This document shows, piece by piece, positions 19,053 to 26,654 of a stretch of DNA of 63,193 nucleotides (its first letter is position 1; every line of letters begins with the position of its first letter). The notes beneath the pieces were generated by a model. That model saw only the letters and a list, made by a program, of their open reading frames with translations, had not been told where the DNA came from and did no database searches. Source of the stretch: Marinovum sp. (GTDB lineage: Bacteria; Pseudomonadota; Alphaproteobacteria; Rhodobacterales; Rhodobacteraceae); assembly GCA_022447495.1 (NCBI GenBank), contig JAKVBH010000003.1, positions 1-63,193 of the forward strand, in the 5' to 3' direction. Position numbers and translations under genes: made by a program.

Positions 19053-19966
19053 GCACGCCTGTCACCGTGATTGGCGGGTACCTCGGCGCGGGTAAGACCA
19101 CGTTGATTAACACACTGCTCCGCCAAGCCGATGGGCACCGTTTGGCGGTGTTGGTCAATGAGTTTGGGGCGCTGTCCATTGATGAAGACCTGATCTTGGC
19201 CCAAGAGGGCGACGTCATCTCCATCGCGGGCGGCTGCATTTGCTGTACGTTTGGGGACAACCTGGTGGGGGCTTTCACCGATCTCTTGAGCCTCTCGCCA
19301 CCTCCCGACCACCTCATCATTGAAGCATCTGGCGTCGCGATACCCAGTTCCATTGCCGCGACCCTGTCCTTGGTTCAGGGCGTCACGTTGCATGGCACTG
19401 TTGTGTTACTGGACGCCGAAACTGTCCAAAAACGCGCGCGCGACACATACATTGGTGACACGATAACACGCCAAATTGAAACCGCCGATCTTCTGCTGGC
19501 CACGAAGGCGGACTTGGTCGATGATGGCCATCTGGACATACTGCGCGACTGGCTCGGTACATTGACGGCGCGGGCCGCGCTGCTGCCAGTCCGTCATGGT
19601 GCGGTGCCAAATGAGGTTGTTTTGGGTCTACCTGCCCGCCCGGACACCTTGTCGGTGCGCGCGCTGGAAGATCACGGCGCGCTTTATAGTAGTCTCACGC
19701 TTTACCAGACCGCTCCTGCGGACCCCCACGCATTGATCCGTGCTTTCGAAGATTCACACTTTGGGACATTGCGCGCTAAGGGTCACTTTCGCAACGCCGC
19801 GCAGCAGGTGATGGAGCTTCAAGGCACTGGAGTGAGGCTCACTCTCACGCCAGCCTCCCGTGATCCCGTAGCATTGGCGATCGTGTTCATTGGCCTTAAG
19901 GCGGAATTGGACAAAGACGGCATTACTAAAGCTTTGTCACCTTTGAATTTTCATCCCAAAACGTGA
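19049..19966 (+). CDS. CobW/COG0523-family GTPase metallochaperone
   Basis: A 305-residue G3E GTPase of the CobW/COG0523 type. The Walker A loop is GGYLGAGKTT (residues 9-18), the metal-binding CxCC motif is in GGCICCTFGD (Cys63, 65, 66), and TKADLVD gives nucleotide specificity. A shorter-than-usual C-terminal CobW_C-like domain follows from about 215. The start overlaps the amidohydrolase stop (ATGA), so the two are translationally coupled. COG0523 proteins deliver metals such as Zn, Fe or Co to client enzymes; coupling to a metal-dependent amidohydrolase makes that enzyme the natural client. This last step is inference. Confidence 0.87.
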   Translation: MSTPVTVIGGYLGAGKTTLINTLLRQADGHRLAVLVNEFGALSIDEDLILAQEGDVISIAGGCICCTFGDNLVGAFTDLLSLSPPPDHLIIEASGVAIPSSIAATLSLVQGVTLHGTVVLLDAETVQKRARDTYIGDTITRQIETADLLLATKADLVDDGHLDILRDWLGTLTARAALLPVRHGAVPNEVVLGLPARPDTLSVRALEDHGALYSSLTLYQTAPADPHALIRAFEDSHFGTLRAKGHFRNAAQQVMELQGTGVRLTLTPASRDPVALAIVFIGLKAELDKDGITKALSPLNFHPKT

Positions 19967-20379
19967 TACATTTTGGTGGCGATAGTGGGTGCTGTTTGCA
20001 ACGAAACGGCACAAAAAATGTTGTCCAAAGGCGCGACTGTCTTGCCGCGCTCACAGAAATCAAGGTTCGCAGAAGACATGTCCCCAGCTTGGGAATTTTA
20101 GCAGCGCTGCTTGCGCGGGCGACCTACATGCAAAACCGCGCGAAACCAAATCAATGCGACCAGTTTACCGATCTCCACAAAACGCCCCTCGGCTCCCCGC
20201 TTGCCGGCTACCGCGGCCAAAATCCGCGCTGGTTGGCAGGGGCACCGCAGGTGCGCAAGACAGGACCGGTCAGAAGCCCTCCGGACTGCCGCGGATAGCG
20301 CGTTTTGTGACGTTTCCCCGCTTTCCTTACCCCCCAATAAGCATATGATCTGCCTCACCAAGCACGGGCGAGGAAAACC
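19967..20379 (+). other. 413-base gene-free leader before the RACo-like gene
   Basis: No convincing coding sequence or known RNA was recognised. It contains a short hairpin GCACC-GCA-GGTGC near 20247 and a GACCGGTC palindrome just after. The length and G+C-rich paired look of 20190-20310 leave room for a structured leader, and the downstream gene belongs to cobalamin or methyl metabolism, but I could not match a cobalamin, SAM or SAH riboswitch core. Confidence 0.35.
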
Positions 20380-22440
20380 ATGTCTGATCTGCCACTTGTT
20401 GTGTTCACGCCGTCCGGCAAACGCGGGCATTTTCCTGTGGGCACACCCATATTGACTGCGGCGCGCCAATTGGGTGTCGATCTCGACAGCGTGTGCGGCG
20501 GCCGCGGCATTTGCTCGAAGTGCCAGATCACGCCTGGCCGAGGAGAATTCCCCAAACACGGCGTCACGGTGAGCGAAGACGCCCTCTCGCCATGGAACGC
20601 TGTGGAGCAACGTTATGACGACAAACGCGGCCTCAAGCCTGGGCGGCGTTTGGGGTGTCAGGCCACAGTACAATCCGACGTGGTGATCGATGTCCCTGCG
20701 GAAAGCCAAGTGCACAAACAGGTTGTGCGCAAAGCCGCCTCGGCACGCGCGATCACCATGGCCCCTGCCACGCGGCTTTACTTCGTCACGGTCGAAGAGC
20801 CCGACATGCACGAACCCACCGGTGATCTTGAGCGTCTCCAACGCGCACTACGTACCCAATGGCCCGAGCTGGCCGACTTGCCCGACATCACCGCCGAATT
20901 GTCCTTGTTGACCACATTGCAAAAGGTCCTTCGCAAAGGCGCGTTTGAGGTCACTGTGGCGCTCTATCAGGATCACACCGGCGCATCACCGCGCGTGACA
21001 GAGGTTTGGCCGGGCCTGCATGAAAATGGGATATACGGCCTTGCGATTGATCTGGGATCTACGACGATCGCGGCCCATTTGACGGATTTGGTCACGGGAG
21101 AGGTCAAAGCCTCCTCGGGTATTATGAACCCACAAATCCGCTTCGGAGAAGACCTAATGAGCCGGGTGTCCTACGCGATGATGAACCCCGGCGGCGAAGT
21201 GGAAATGACAGCTTCGGTGCGCGAGGCAATCAACACATTGGCGGAAGAGATCGCAGGCGAGGCCGAAATCGACCCCTCCCTCGTCGTCGAGACCGTCTTC
21301 GTCTGTAACCCGGTCATGCACCACTTGTTGCTGGGCATTGACCCAGTTGAATTGGGCCAAGCGCCTTTCGCGCTTGCCACCTCAGAAGCTCTAACGCTGA
21401 GCAGTAGTGATCTCGAACTCTCCGCCATCAACCCCCGCGCACGTATTTATATCTTGCCCTGTATCGCCGGGCACGTGGGTGCCGATGCTGCTGCTGTTGC
21501 GCTATCAGAAGAGCCGGGCACATCCGAGGACCTCGCCTTGATTGTCGATGTGGGCACAAACGCCGAGATCCTCTTGGGCAATACCGAACGTGTCTTGGCC
21601 TGCTCTTCACCCACTGGACCGGCCTTCGAGGGGGCTCAAATCAGTTCAGGTCAACGCGCCGCCCCCGGTGCGATTGAAGCCATTCGCATCGATCCAGTAA
21701 CCAAGCAACCTCGGTTCCGCGTGATCGGGAGCGCATTATGGTCTGACGAAGACGGCTTTGCAGAAGCAACAGCCGCCACCGGCATCACCGGCATTTGCGG
21801 CTCTGGCATCATCGAAGCGGTGGCTGAGATGCGCTTGGCGGGGCTTTTGGATGGGTCTGGCCTAATCGGATCAGCCGAACAGACCGGCACGCCACGCTCG
21901 ATCCCAGAGGGACGCACCCATGCTTACTTGATCCATGACGGCCGTGCCGATGGTGGCCCTTTGGTTACCGTCACCCAAGGCGACATTCGCGCCATTCAAC
22001 TGGCAAAGTCGGCGCTCTATGCGGGCGCGCGGCTTTTAATGGATGAAATGGGCGTCGAAACCGTGGATCGCGTGGTGCTCGCTGGCGCTTTTGGAGCTCA
22101 TATCTCGGCCAAACACGCAATGGTTCTGGGCATGATCCCCGATGTGCCGTTGGACAAGGTAACATCGGCTGGCAATGCCGCCGGGACCGGCGCGCGCATC
22201 GCGCTCTGCAATCAGGATGCACGGGCCCGGATCGAAGGCATGGTCCGCGAGATCACAAAGGTCGAAACCGCGATCGAGCCCAAGTTCCAAGAGCATTTCG
22301 TCAACGCAAACGCCATCCCCCACGCCACGGACCCCTTCCCGGAATTGGGCCAAGTGGTGTCGCTGCCGAAAGTCAATTTCAACGCCGGCAGCACCGGCGA
22401 TGCAGAAGGTGGGCGACGACGACGTAGACGACGGGCCTGA
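20380..22440 (+). CDS. ASKHA-domain corrinoid activation protein (RACo-like)
   Basis: A 686-residue protein combining an N-terminal [2Fe-2S] ferredoxin domain (ligands Cys39, Cys45, Cys48 in VCGGRGICSKC and Cys93 in RRLGCQ) with a linker and a C-terminal ASKHA-type ATPase domain (DUF4445) starting near GLAIDLGSTTIAAHL. Proteins of this build use ATP to reduce an inactivated Co(II) corrinoid back to Co(I) in methyltransferase systems. Further conserved segments are IVDVGTNAEI, GPAFEGAQIS, GICGSGIIEA and LAGAFGAHI. No corrinoid protein or methyltransferase gene lies beside it here, so its partner is elsewhere. The C-terminus ends in an arginine-rich tail (GGRRRRRRRA), unusual for the family and possibly a late extension. 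A tRNA gene follows. Confidence 0.87.
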   Translation: MSDLPLVVFTPSGKRGHFPVGTPILTAARQLGVDLDSVCGGRGICSKCQITPGRGEFPKHGVTVSEDALSPWNAVEQRYDDKRGLKPGRRLGCQATVQSDVVIDVPAESQVHKQVVRKAASARAITMAPATRLYFVTVEEPDMHEPTGDLERLQRALRTQWPELADLPDITAELSLLTTLQKVLRKGAFEVTVALYQDHTGASPRVTEVWPGLHENGIYGLAIDLGSTTIAAHLTDLVTGEVKASSGIMNPQIRFGEDLMSRVSYAMMNPGGEVEMTASVREAINTLAEEIAGEAEIDPSLVVETVFVCNPVMHHLLLGIDPVELGQAPFALATSEALTLSSSDLELSAINPRARIYILPCIAGHVGADAAAVALSEEPGTSEDLALIVDVGTNAEILLGNTERVLACSSPTGPAFEGAQISSGQRAAPGAIEAIRIDPVTKQPRFRVIGSALWSDEDGFAEATAATGITGICGSGIIEAVAEMRLAGLLDGSGLIGSAEQTGTPRSIPEGRTHAYLIHDGRADGGPLVTVTQGDIRAIQLAKSALYAGARLLMDEMGVETVDRVVLAGAFGAHISAKHAMVLGMIPDVPLDKVTSAGNAAGTGARIALCNQDARARIEGMVREITKVETAIEPKFQEHFVNANAIPHATDPFPELGQVVSLPKVNFNAGSTGDAEGGRRRRRRRA

Positions 22441-22578
22441 TAGATGGGGCTTTGCCGCGACGCCATAGGCGCCTTCCAAAAAGTACTTTTCGCCCGCAGA
22501 AACAGAGATCTTCACCTTTTTGGCAGGCTTGTATTTGGCTTGACGTGAGCGACGCCGCCACGTACCCAACCGATCCGG

Positions 22579-22652
22579 GCGGGTATGGTGAAAAGGTATC
22601 ACGCGAGCTTCCCAAGCTTAAGTTACGGGTTCGATTCCCGTTACCCGCTCCA
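22579..22652 (+). tRNA. tRNA-Gly(CCC)
   Basis: A 74-base cloverleaf with the 3' CCA encoded. The acceptor stem is GCGGGTA/TACCCGC, the D-arm is GTG...CAC, the anticodon stem is CGAGC/GCTTA-type with loop TTCCCAA and anticodon CCC at 22611-22613, and the T-arm is CGGGT-TCGATTC-CCG. The discriminator base is T. It is followed by a disturbed region, consistent with tRNA genes serving as integration sites, though no duplicated tRNA end was seen. Confidence 0.95.
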
Positions 22653-22754
22653 TCTATGACATAAAATACAAGTGGTTAGGCATTTTCTCAGGATTTTACC
22701 CCACACTACCATCGCAAACCAATGCACCTCGCGGCCTTTGCCGTGTCATCCATA

Positions 22755-22853
22755 TTAAGGCTCCTTCAATTTGCATTTGAGGCATGACAAGGTGTGGCGG
22801 TAAAGCTTGACCACGACGCGCAGGGGCCCGTTGCACTTTGAGCAGTTAGCCAT
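22755..22853 (-). CDS. tiny zinc-ribbon protein (32 residues)
   Basis: A 32-residue reading frame, MANCSKCNGPLRV...LSCLKCKLKEP, with two CxxC knuckles (CSKC at 4-7, CLKC at 24-27) spaced as in a single zinc ribbon. A near-perfect ribosome site, AAGGAGGG, lies about 8 bases before the ATG at 22853, which strongly supports translation. It overlaps the end of a decayed upstream frame. Its size and position next to a tRNA gene and an IS scar suggest a leftover of a phage or mobile island. No function can be assigned; DNA, RNA or protein binding are all possible. Confidence 0.55.
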   Translation of the reverse strand: MANCSKCNGPLRVVVKLYRHTLSCLKCKLKEP

Positions 22854-23106
22854 CGCCTAGACCCTCCTTTGATCGCGCTGCTATTTTTTCGCCAAGCGCA
22901 GGCCGAAGTGCCACGCGAGCCTTAACGTGCAGCATTTGGCTCATGAGCGTGTTGCAATCTCTTAGCCCAGCGTAACCTTTGGTTTGAGCTATCGCACTGG
23001 CCATGTGATCAACGGCTGCATCTTCACCCAACGCCTAGACCCGCGCCTGCACGTTCGCTTTAAGGTTTGTTAATCGCAACCCGCCCAGATCGCTCGATGC
23101 AGCCAA
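22846..23106 (-). pseudogene. decayed short reading frame of unknown family
   Basis: A coherent protein-like stretch (GGLRLTNLKANVQARV, then ALGEDAAVDHMASAIA and GYAGLRDCNTLMSQMLHVK) runs on the minus strand but is interrupted by an in-frame TAG at 23035-23037. Its end overlaps the zinc-ribbon gene. I do not recognise the family; the composition resembles small phage or mobile-element proteins, but that is only an impression. Confidence 0.35.
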
Positions 23107-23250
23107 AGCGCCCGAGCATCAGGAGTATGGTGCCTTTTTCTCTCCGTCACCTGTCCAGAACCCAACGCGAATGCGTGTGTTGTCTCTGGTTGTTTTCCAG
23201 AGAGCTTTTCCCTTGGAAGGTCCGTCAGCAATTTTGGAGAAAATTCGGCG

Positions 23251-23751
23251 TCAGTCATAGGTCAGGTTCATTCCTATAGAGTATTGCTGCCAGAGGCAGT
23301 TAAGTAAGACTATGAGGCTCAAGATCATCAGAAAAGAGAAGCCGACGAACGTACCCGCAAAACTCGCATCAATTGCGATCGCCATTGTCGCAACGACCAC
23401 ACGAATCTCTCCGGTTCTTTTCGTTTTTGAGCTAATACCACCCGGCGTGAAGGCGGGGCGGTCTTAGCTATGGCATAAATCAGAACGACAAAGGACAAAA
23501 GAGCCATCAGTGATGTCGTAGTAAATCTGATAGCACTTTGGCCCAGCGTTCCATTTCTTTCGTTCAGACCGAGCGCAGACGTGGCGTCGTTGGCAAACCA
23601 GGACCAGAAGTTCATTCCGTCGGAAGACAAATAGGTGATCTGCAACTTGATACATGTGGCCAGCCAAATGCCAGTTATCACCACAACAGTGACGGTTTGG
23701 ATCAGATCAGCTCTCGTAGCTCTGGCCAATATTGTGGCATCTATTGATCCG
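23251..23751 (-). pseudogene. membrane protein remnant, 5' truncated and frameshifted
   Basis: Two overlapping frames join into one membrane protein. The first part holds a hydrophobic helix (VTVVVITGIWLATCIKL) and a second (LMALLSFVVLIYAIAK). Near 23462 the frame must shift, after which it reads RPAFTPGGISSKTKRTGEIR and then a clear third helix (FVGFSFLMILSLIVLLNCLW), ending MNLTYD at 23251. The 5' end is missing: upstream of about 23752 the sequence becomes the first codons of an IS3 orfB. The original start was therefore lost when the IS and this gene were joined by a deletion or rearrangement. Function unknown. Confidence 0.6.
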
Positions 23752-24237
23752 TTTGCGAATGATCTCAAGCTTCTCGGATGCAGAGTACCTCATTCGTCGT
23801 CGCCCCCATCGCCTGTCATGCTTTTTTTGAGAAGGCGAAGTTCGAGCGTCTGCTCAGCGACAACTTCCTTCAGATCTTTTGCCTCGCGGCGCAGTGCCTT
23901 GACCTCATCGGTGTTCGCCGCGCGCGCTGTATCGCCAGCAAGACGGCGCTTGCCTGCTTCCATGAAGTCCTTGGACCATTTGTAGTAAATGCCCTGAGAA
24001 ATCCCCACGCGGCGGCATAGCTCAGCAATGCTGTCCTCGCCGCGCAGGCCATCCAGCACGATCCGGATCTTTTCTTCGCTGGAATACTGCTTGCGGGTCG
24101 CCCGCTTGATATCTTTGACGATCTTCTCGCCAGCGCTCTTCGTTGTCTTTCTCATCGTCCACTCCTCGGTGGCTACGATGAGCAACAAACCCTCTCTTAG
24201 CAAATAATCCTATTTGGACCCACTAGCGCTGACGTCA
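23752..24237 (-). mobile_element. truncated IS3-family element
   Basis: The left part of an IS3-family element survives: the end (TGGGTCCAAATAGG starting at 24222, or a few bases further out at 24237 where TGACGTC begins), complete orfA, and the first 14 codons of orfB (MRYSASEKLEIIRK, ATG at 23793 overlapping the orfA stop). At about 23752 the element stops and a membrane-protein gene begins in mid-frame. The other side cuts a hyuB copy at its 62nd codon. The lack of most of orfB means it cannot move on its own. Confidence 0.8.
23790..24155 (-). CDS. IS3-family transposase OrfA
   Basis: A 121-residue IS3 OrfA, the DNA-binding half of the two-frame transposase. A helix-turn-helix lies at about 20-65 (YSSEEKIRIVLDGLRGEDSIAELCRRVGISQGIYYKW), followed by a leucine-zipper-like helix (ALRREAKDLKEVVAEQTLELRLLKKSM) used for multimerisation. 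I start at the ATG at 24155 (MRKTTKSAGEK); the open frame continues to 24203 without similarity. Intact itself, but its OrfB partner is lost. Confidence 0.88.
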   Translation of the reverse strand: MRKTTKSAGEKIVKDIKRATRKQYSSEEKIRIVLDGLRGEDSIAELCRRVGISQGIYYKWSKDFMEAGKRRLAGDTARAANTDEVKALRREAKDLKEVVAEQTLELRLLKKSMTGDGGDDE

Positions 24238-24420
24238 GACAGAGGGAATACCTGCACCGGAACTGACAAGCGCGCCATCGGCATCTGTTACTCCGGTGCC
24301 AACGTCGAGAACTTCGTAAATGATCGGGCTCATTGCTGTCTTGCGCAGAACCTCGAACATTTCTTCGGCGGCCGAGTCGATGCCTGCTTGCAGAACGGCC
24401 GAGGTAAATTTGTTAGACAT
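24235..24420 (-). pseudogene. N-terminal fragment of a second hydantoinase B
   Basis: Sixty-one residues matching the start of HyuB: AAEEMFEVLRKTAMSPIIYEVLD, GTGVTDADG and SSGAGIP align directly with the full HyuB encoded at 26655-28298. The frame ends at 24235 with a TGA that comes from the adjoining IS end. The start overlaps the M24 peptidase stop by eight bases, so it was the next gene of the hydantoin operon. The remaining roughly 480 codons are absent from the window, so the fragment is non-functional. It differs enough from the intact copy to be a paralog, not a recent duplicate. Confidence 0.85.
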
Positions 24421-25513
24421 TGATAATCACCACGTCGCGTGGGAGATCAGAGAGGATTTCCGGACCGTCAGAATGTAGAAATACGATCTCTTCCAGGCGG
24501 ATGCCGAAACGGCCGGGTAGATAAATGCCCGGCTCAATGGAAAAGACCATGCCTTCATCTAATAAGGTTTCGGAGCTGGCAGTGATATAGGGCGGCTCGT
24601 GCACTTCGGTCCCAAGACCGTGGCCAGTACGGTGCACGAAATACTCTCCATAGCCTGCCTGAGTGATCACGTCGCGTGCTGCCTGATCGACAACTTTCGC
24701 CGGGACCCCGGGCCGTGCAACATCAAGTGCCGCTTGAACCGCACGATCAACCACATCGTGCACTTCAACATAGCCCTCAGGTGGGTTGCCAATAACGGCC
24801 ATGCGCGTGATATCGCTGGAATAGCCGGCCAGACCTGCACCAATATCCATAACAACCGCATCGCCTGATTTGAGGGCCTTTGAGCCTGTCTGATGATGCG
24901 GGAACGCGCCATTTTCTCCAGCCCCCACGATGCCAAAAAGCGGTTTTGCCCCTTGCAATAGGAAGCTGTCCTTGATGGCGGTGCCGACCTCTTCTTCACG
25001 CAGTCCCGGTTTCATCATGGCCCAGGCGGCCTGCAACGCGCGATCTGCGATCTGCGCGTTCCTTTTAAGTGCGTTGTAGGCTGCGTTGTCCTTGCGCATA
25101 CGCAACGCGCCTACGGTGGAGTCAGTGAATTGCCGTTTGGCGTTCATAAGACGATCCTGCACCAGCGATGCAAAATCGGCCCGCATGGTTTCATCCAATA
25201 CGATGCTTCGCGCGCCATTGGCGTTCAGATGATCCAGAAGGTTCGACCAGGCCATGTGGGGGCCTTCGTCATCGGCCCATTTGAAGAACGAAATATCGGT
25301 TCTAGCACGCATGCTTTCTGCCTCGAGAGCGGGCATAAGGAACCCAGCTCTGTCTTGCGTCGTGCAAAACAAAAGCGGGCGTTCATCTGCATGGGGATGT
25401 AGTCCCAGAAGCCATTCGAGATGCGCTCCGGGACCCAAGCAGATCAGGTCAATTTCCTGATCTGCCATTGCTGAGCGGAGTTGCTTAAGTCGAACCTCTG
25501 TTTTGTCTTCCAT
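24413..25513 (-). CDS. M24-family metallopeptidase (Xaa-Pro type)
   Basis: A 366-residue peptidase of family M24 (prolidase/creatinase fold). The N-terminal creatinase-like domain spans about 1-135. The catalytic pita-bread domain shows all five metal ligands: Asp in VMDIGAG, Asp in SSDITR, His in HRTGHGLG, Glu in FSIEPGIYL and Glu in RLEEIVF. It probably cleaves Xaa-Pro or a related imide-derived dipeptide in the cytosol. It starts one base after the racemase stop and overlaps the truncated hyuB, placing it in the hydantoin-type catabolic operon. Confidence 0.9.
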   Translation of the reverse strand: MEDKTEVRLKQLRSAMADQEIDLICLGPGAHLEWLLGLHPHADERPLLFCTTQDRAGFLMPALEAESMRARTDISFFKWADDEGPHMAWSNLLDHLNANGARSIVLDETMRADFASLVQDRLMNAKRQFTDSTVGALRMRKDNAAYNALKRNAQIADRALQAAWAMMKPGLREEEVGTAIKDSFLLQGAKPLFGIVGAGENGAFPHHQTGSKALKSGDAVVMDIGAGLAGYSSDITRMAVIGNPPEGYVEVHDVVDRAVQAALDVARPGVPAKVVDQAARDVITQAGYGEYFVHRTGHGLGTEVHEPPYITASSETLLDEGMVFSIEPGIYLPGRFGIRLEEIVFLHSDGPEILSDLPRDVVIINV

Positions 25514-25514
25514 A

Positions 25515-26321
25515 TTAGTTAGCCTTCACGACGATACGGTTACCGAAGATGTAACCTTGATCGAAAACACCGATTTTTGCCATTTCTTCTTCGCATGGTG
25601 CTTCGCACGACCATTTTCGGCTGGGTGTCCAGTTGCAGGCCTTTTTCATCTCGGCTGCATATTCGGCGTCCTTCATGGCCGCGATAGATACGTCAATGAC
25701 CGGGACGCCCAATTTCTTTTCCAGCCTCTCGTGGAACCCGATTTCCAACGTGCACCCGAGAATGATTGCTTCGGCATATGCCTGCTCGATGGCGGTTTCC
25801 GCCGCCTGAGTGAGCAGGTTATTGGTTCTTGCATGATCAGCCTGGAATTCGTTGACACCAAGACCCACGTGAAAGAAACCTGCACAGGCGTTGCTATAGC
25901 CATGGTGTTTAACGGTCGAAGACATCTGGTCGACCCATTTTTGCCGCCCGACAATGACCCCGAAGCGGTTGCAGAGATTGCTCGCCAAGCGGCAAGAGGC
26001 GAGGCATGGCGCAGTCACGATCATATCGCCGGACACTTCGCGAGCATCGTGTAGAGCCGTATCATAGAAGCAACCGATGGCAAGCGCATCGAACCCTTCC
26101 CTGGCTGCGGCCCGCGTGGCTTTGATAATCCCTGCGGTGACCATGGCTTCGTAGGATCGAAACTCAATATGTGTGAAGGCGCCTTCGCTTTCGGCCAGAG
26201 AGGTGACATGCACCTCGGTGTCGGGCAGCTTGTATTGCGCGGCCATGTCCGCAAATACCTGATCGTAGAGCGGCGTGCCTACCGGATTAAGATACATAAT
26301 CTTGCGTTTTGGATTGGACAT
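25515..26321 (-). CDS. Asp/Glu/hydantoin racemase-family protein
   Basis: A 268-residue member of the Asp/Glu racemase superfamily, which uses two cysteines to invert an alpha carbon without a cofactor. Candidate catalytic cysteines are in IGCFYDTALH and AIILGCTLEIG. The ATG at 26321 has a strong AGGAGGT ribosome site; upstream frame to 26378 is not conserved. The C-terminus is longer than in typical hydantoin racemases, with a Cys-rich end (NWTPSRKWSCEAPCEEE). Context, between HyuAB and an M24 peptidase, favours racemisation of a hydantoin or amino-acid product. A maleate isomerase-like role is an alternative. Confidence 0.78.
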   Translation of the reverse strand: MSNPKRKIMYLNPVGTPLYDQVFADMAAQYKLPDTEVHVTSLAESEGAFTHIEFRSYEAMVTAGIIKATRAAAREGFDALAIGCFYDTALHDAREVSGDMIVTAPCLASCRLASNLCNRFGVIVGRQKWVDQMSSTVKHHGYSNACAGFFHVGLGVNEFQADHARTNNLLTQAAETAIEQAYAEAIILGCTLEIGFHERLEKKLGVPVIDVSIAAMKDAEYAAEMKKACNWTPSRKWSCEAPCEEEMAKIGVFDQGYIFGNRIVVKAN

Positions 26322-26654
26322 GATTGACCTCCTGTTGGTCTGTTCGACAGAATGATGTGAGTGCCGAATGGCTCTCAACTTTCGAATATTTTCCGTTTGT
26401 TGATTTCTGTTTCAGGCGGTGTTTCGCGTGAACCCCGGCGACCCGGTTGCCAGTTGGAGGTCGCTTTAAGATGGACAAGGTACGGCGCTCGCTCAAAGGC
26501 GGCCGTGGCTGGGTCAATGAGTGGACCGCCACCTTCGCGCCGCTGTATCTTGTGACAAATGATCTTCATCATGCAGCCCAGGTTAGGACCTAAGCACCAT
26601 CTTCCTCGACTGCTGCGCTACCGGGACGAGGTACATGCGCCGCGCCATCAGAAA
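26322..26654. other. 333-base gap between HyuB and the racemase gene
   Basis: The only long gap within the hydantoin cluster. Short frames cross it on both strands, but none shows a recognisable family or a good ribosome site. The racemase has its own strong ribosome site, so this gap may hold a second promoter; alternatively it marks the site of a lost gene. No terminator was identified. Confidence 0.4.

Noticed and set aside
19967..20379. Cobalamin or SAM-type riboswitch upstream of the RACo-like gene
   Set aside because: Context suggested it, but I could not find the conserved B12 box or SAM/SAH cores by eye.
22441..22578. Possible minus-strand coding stretch (KYKPAKKVKISVSAGEKYFLEGAYG)
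   Set aside because: It looks protein-like, but has no start before the tRNA gene and runs on into the antisense of the RACo gene without a stop near its natural end; support is too weak for a gene call.
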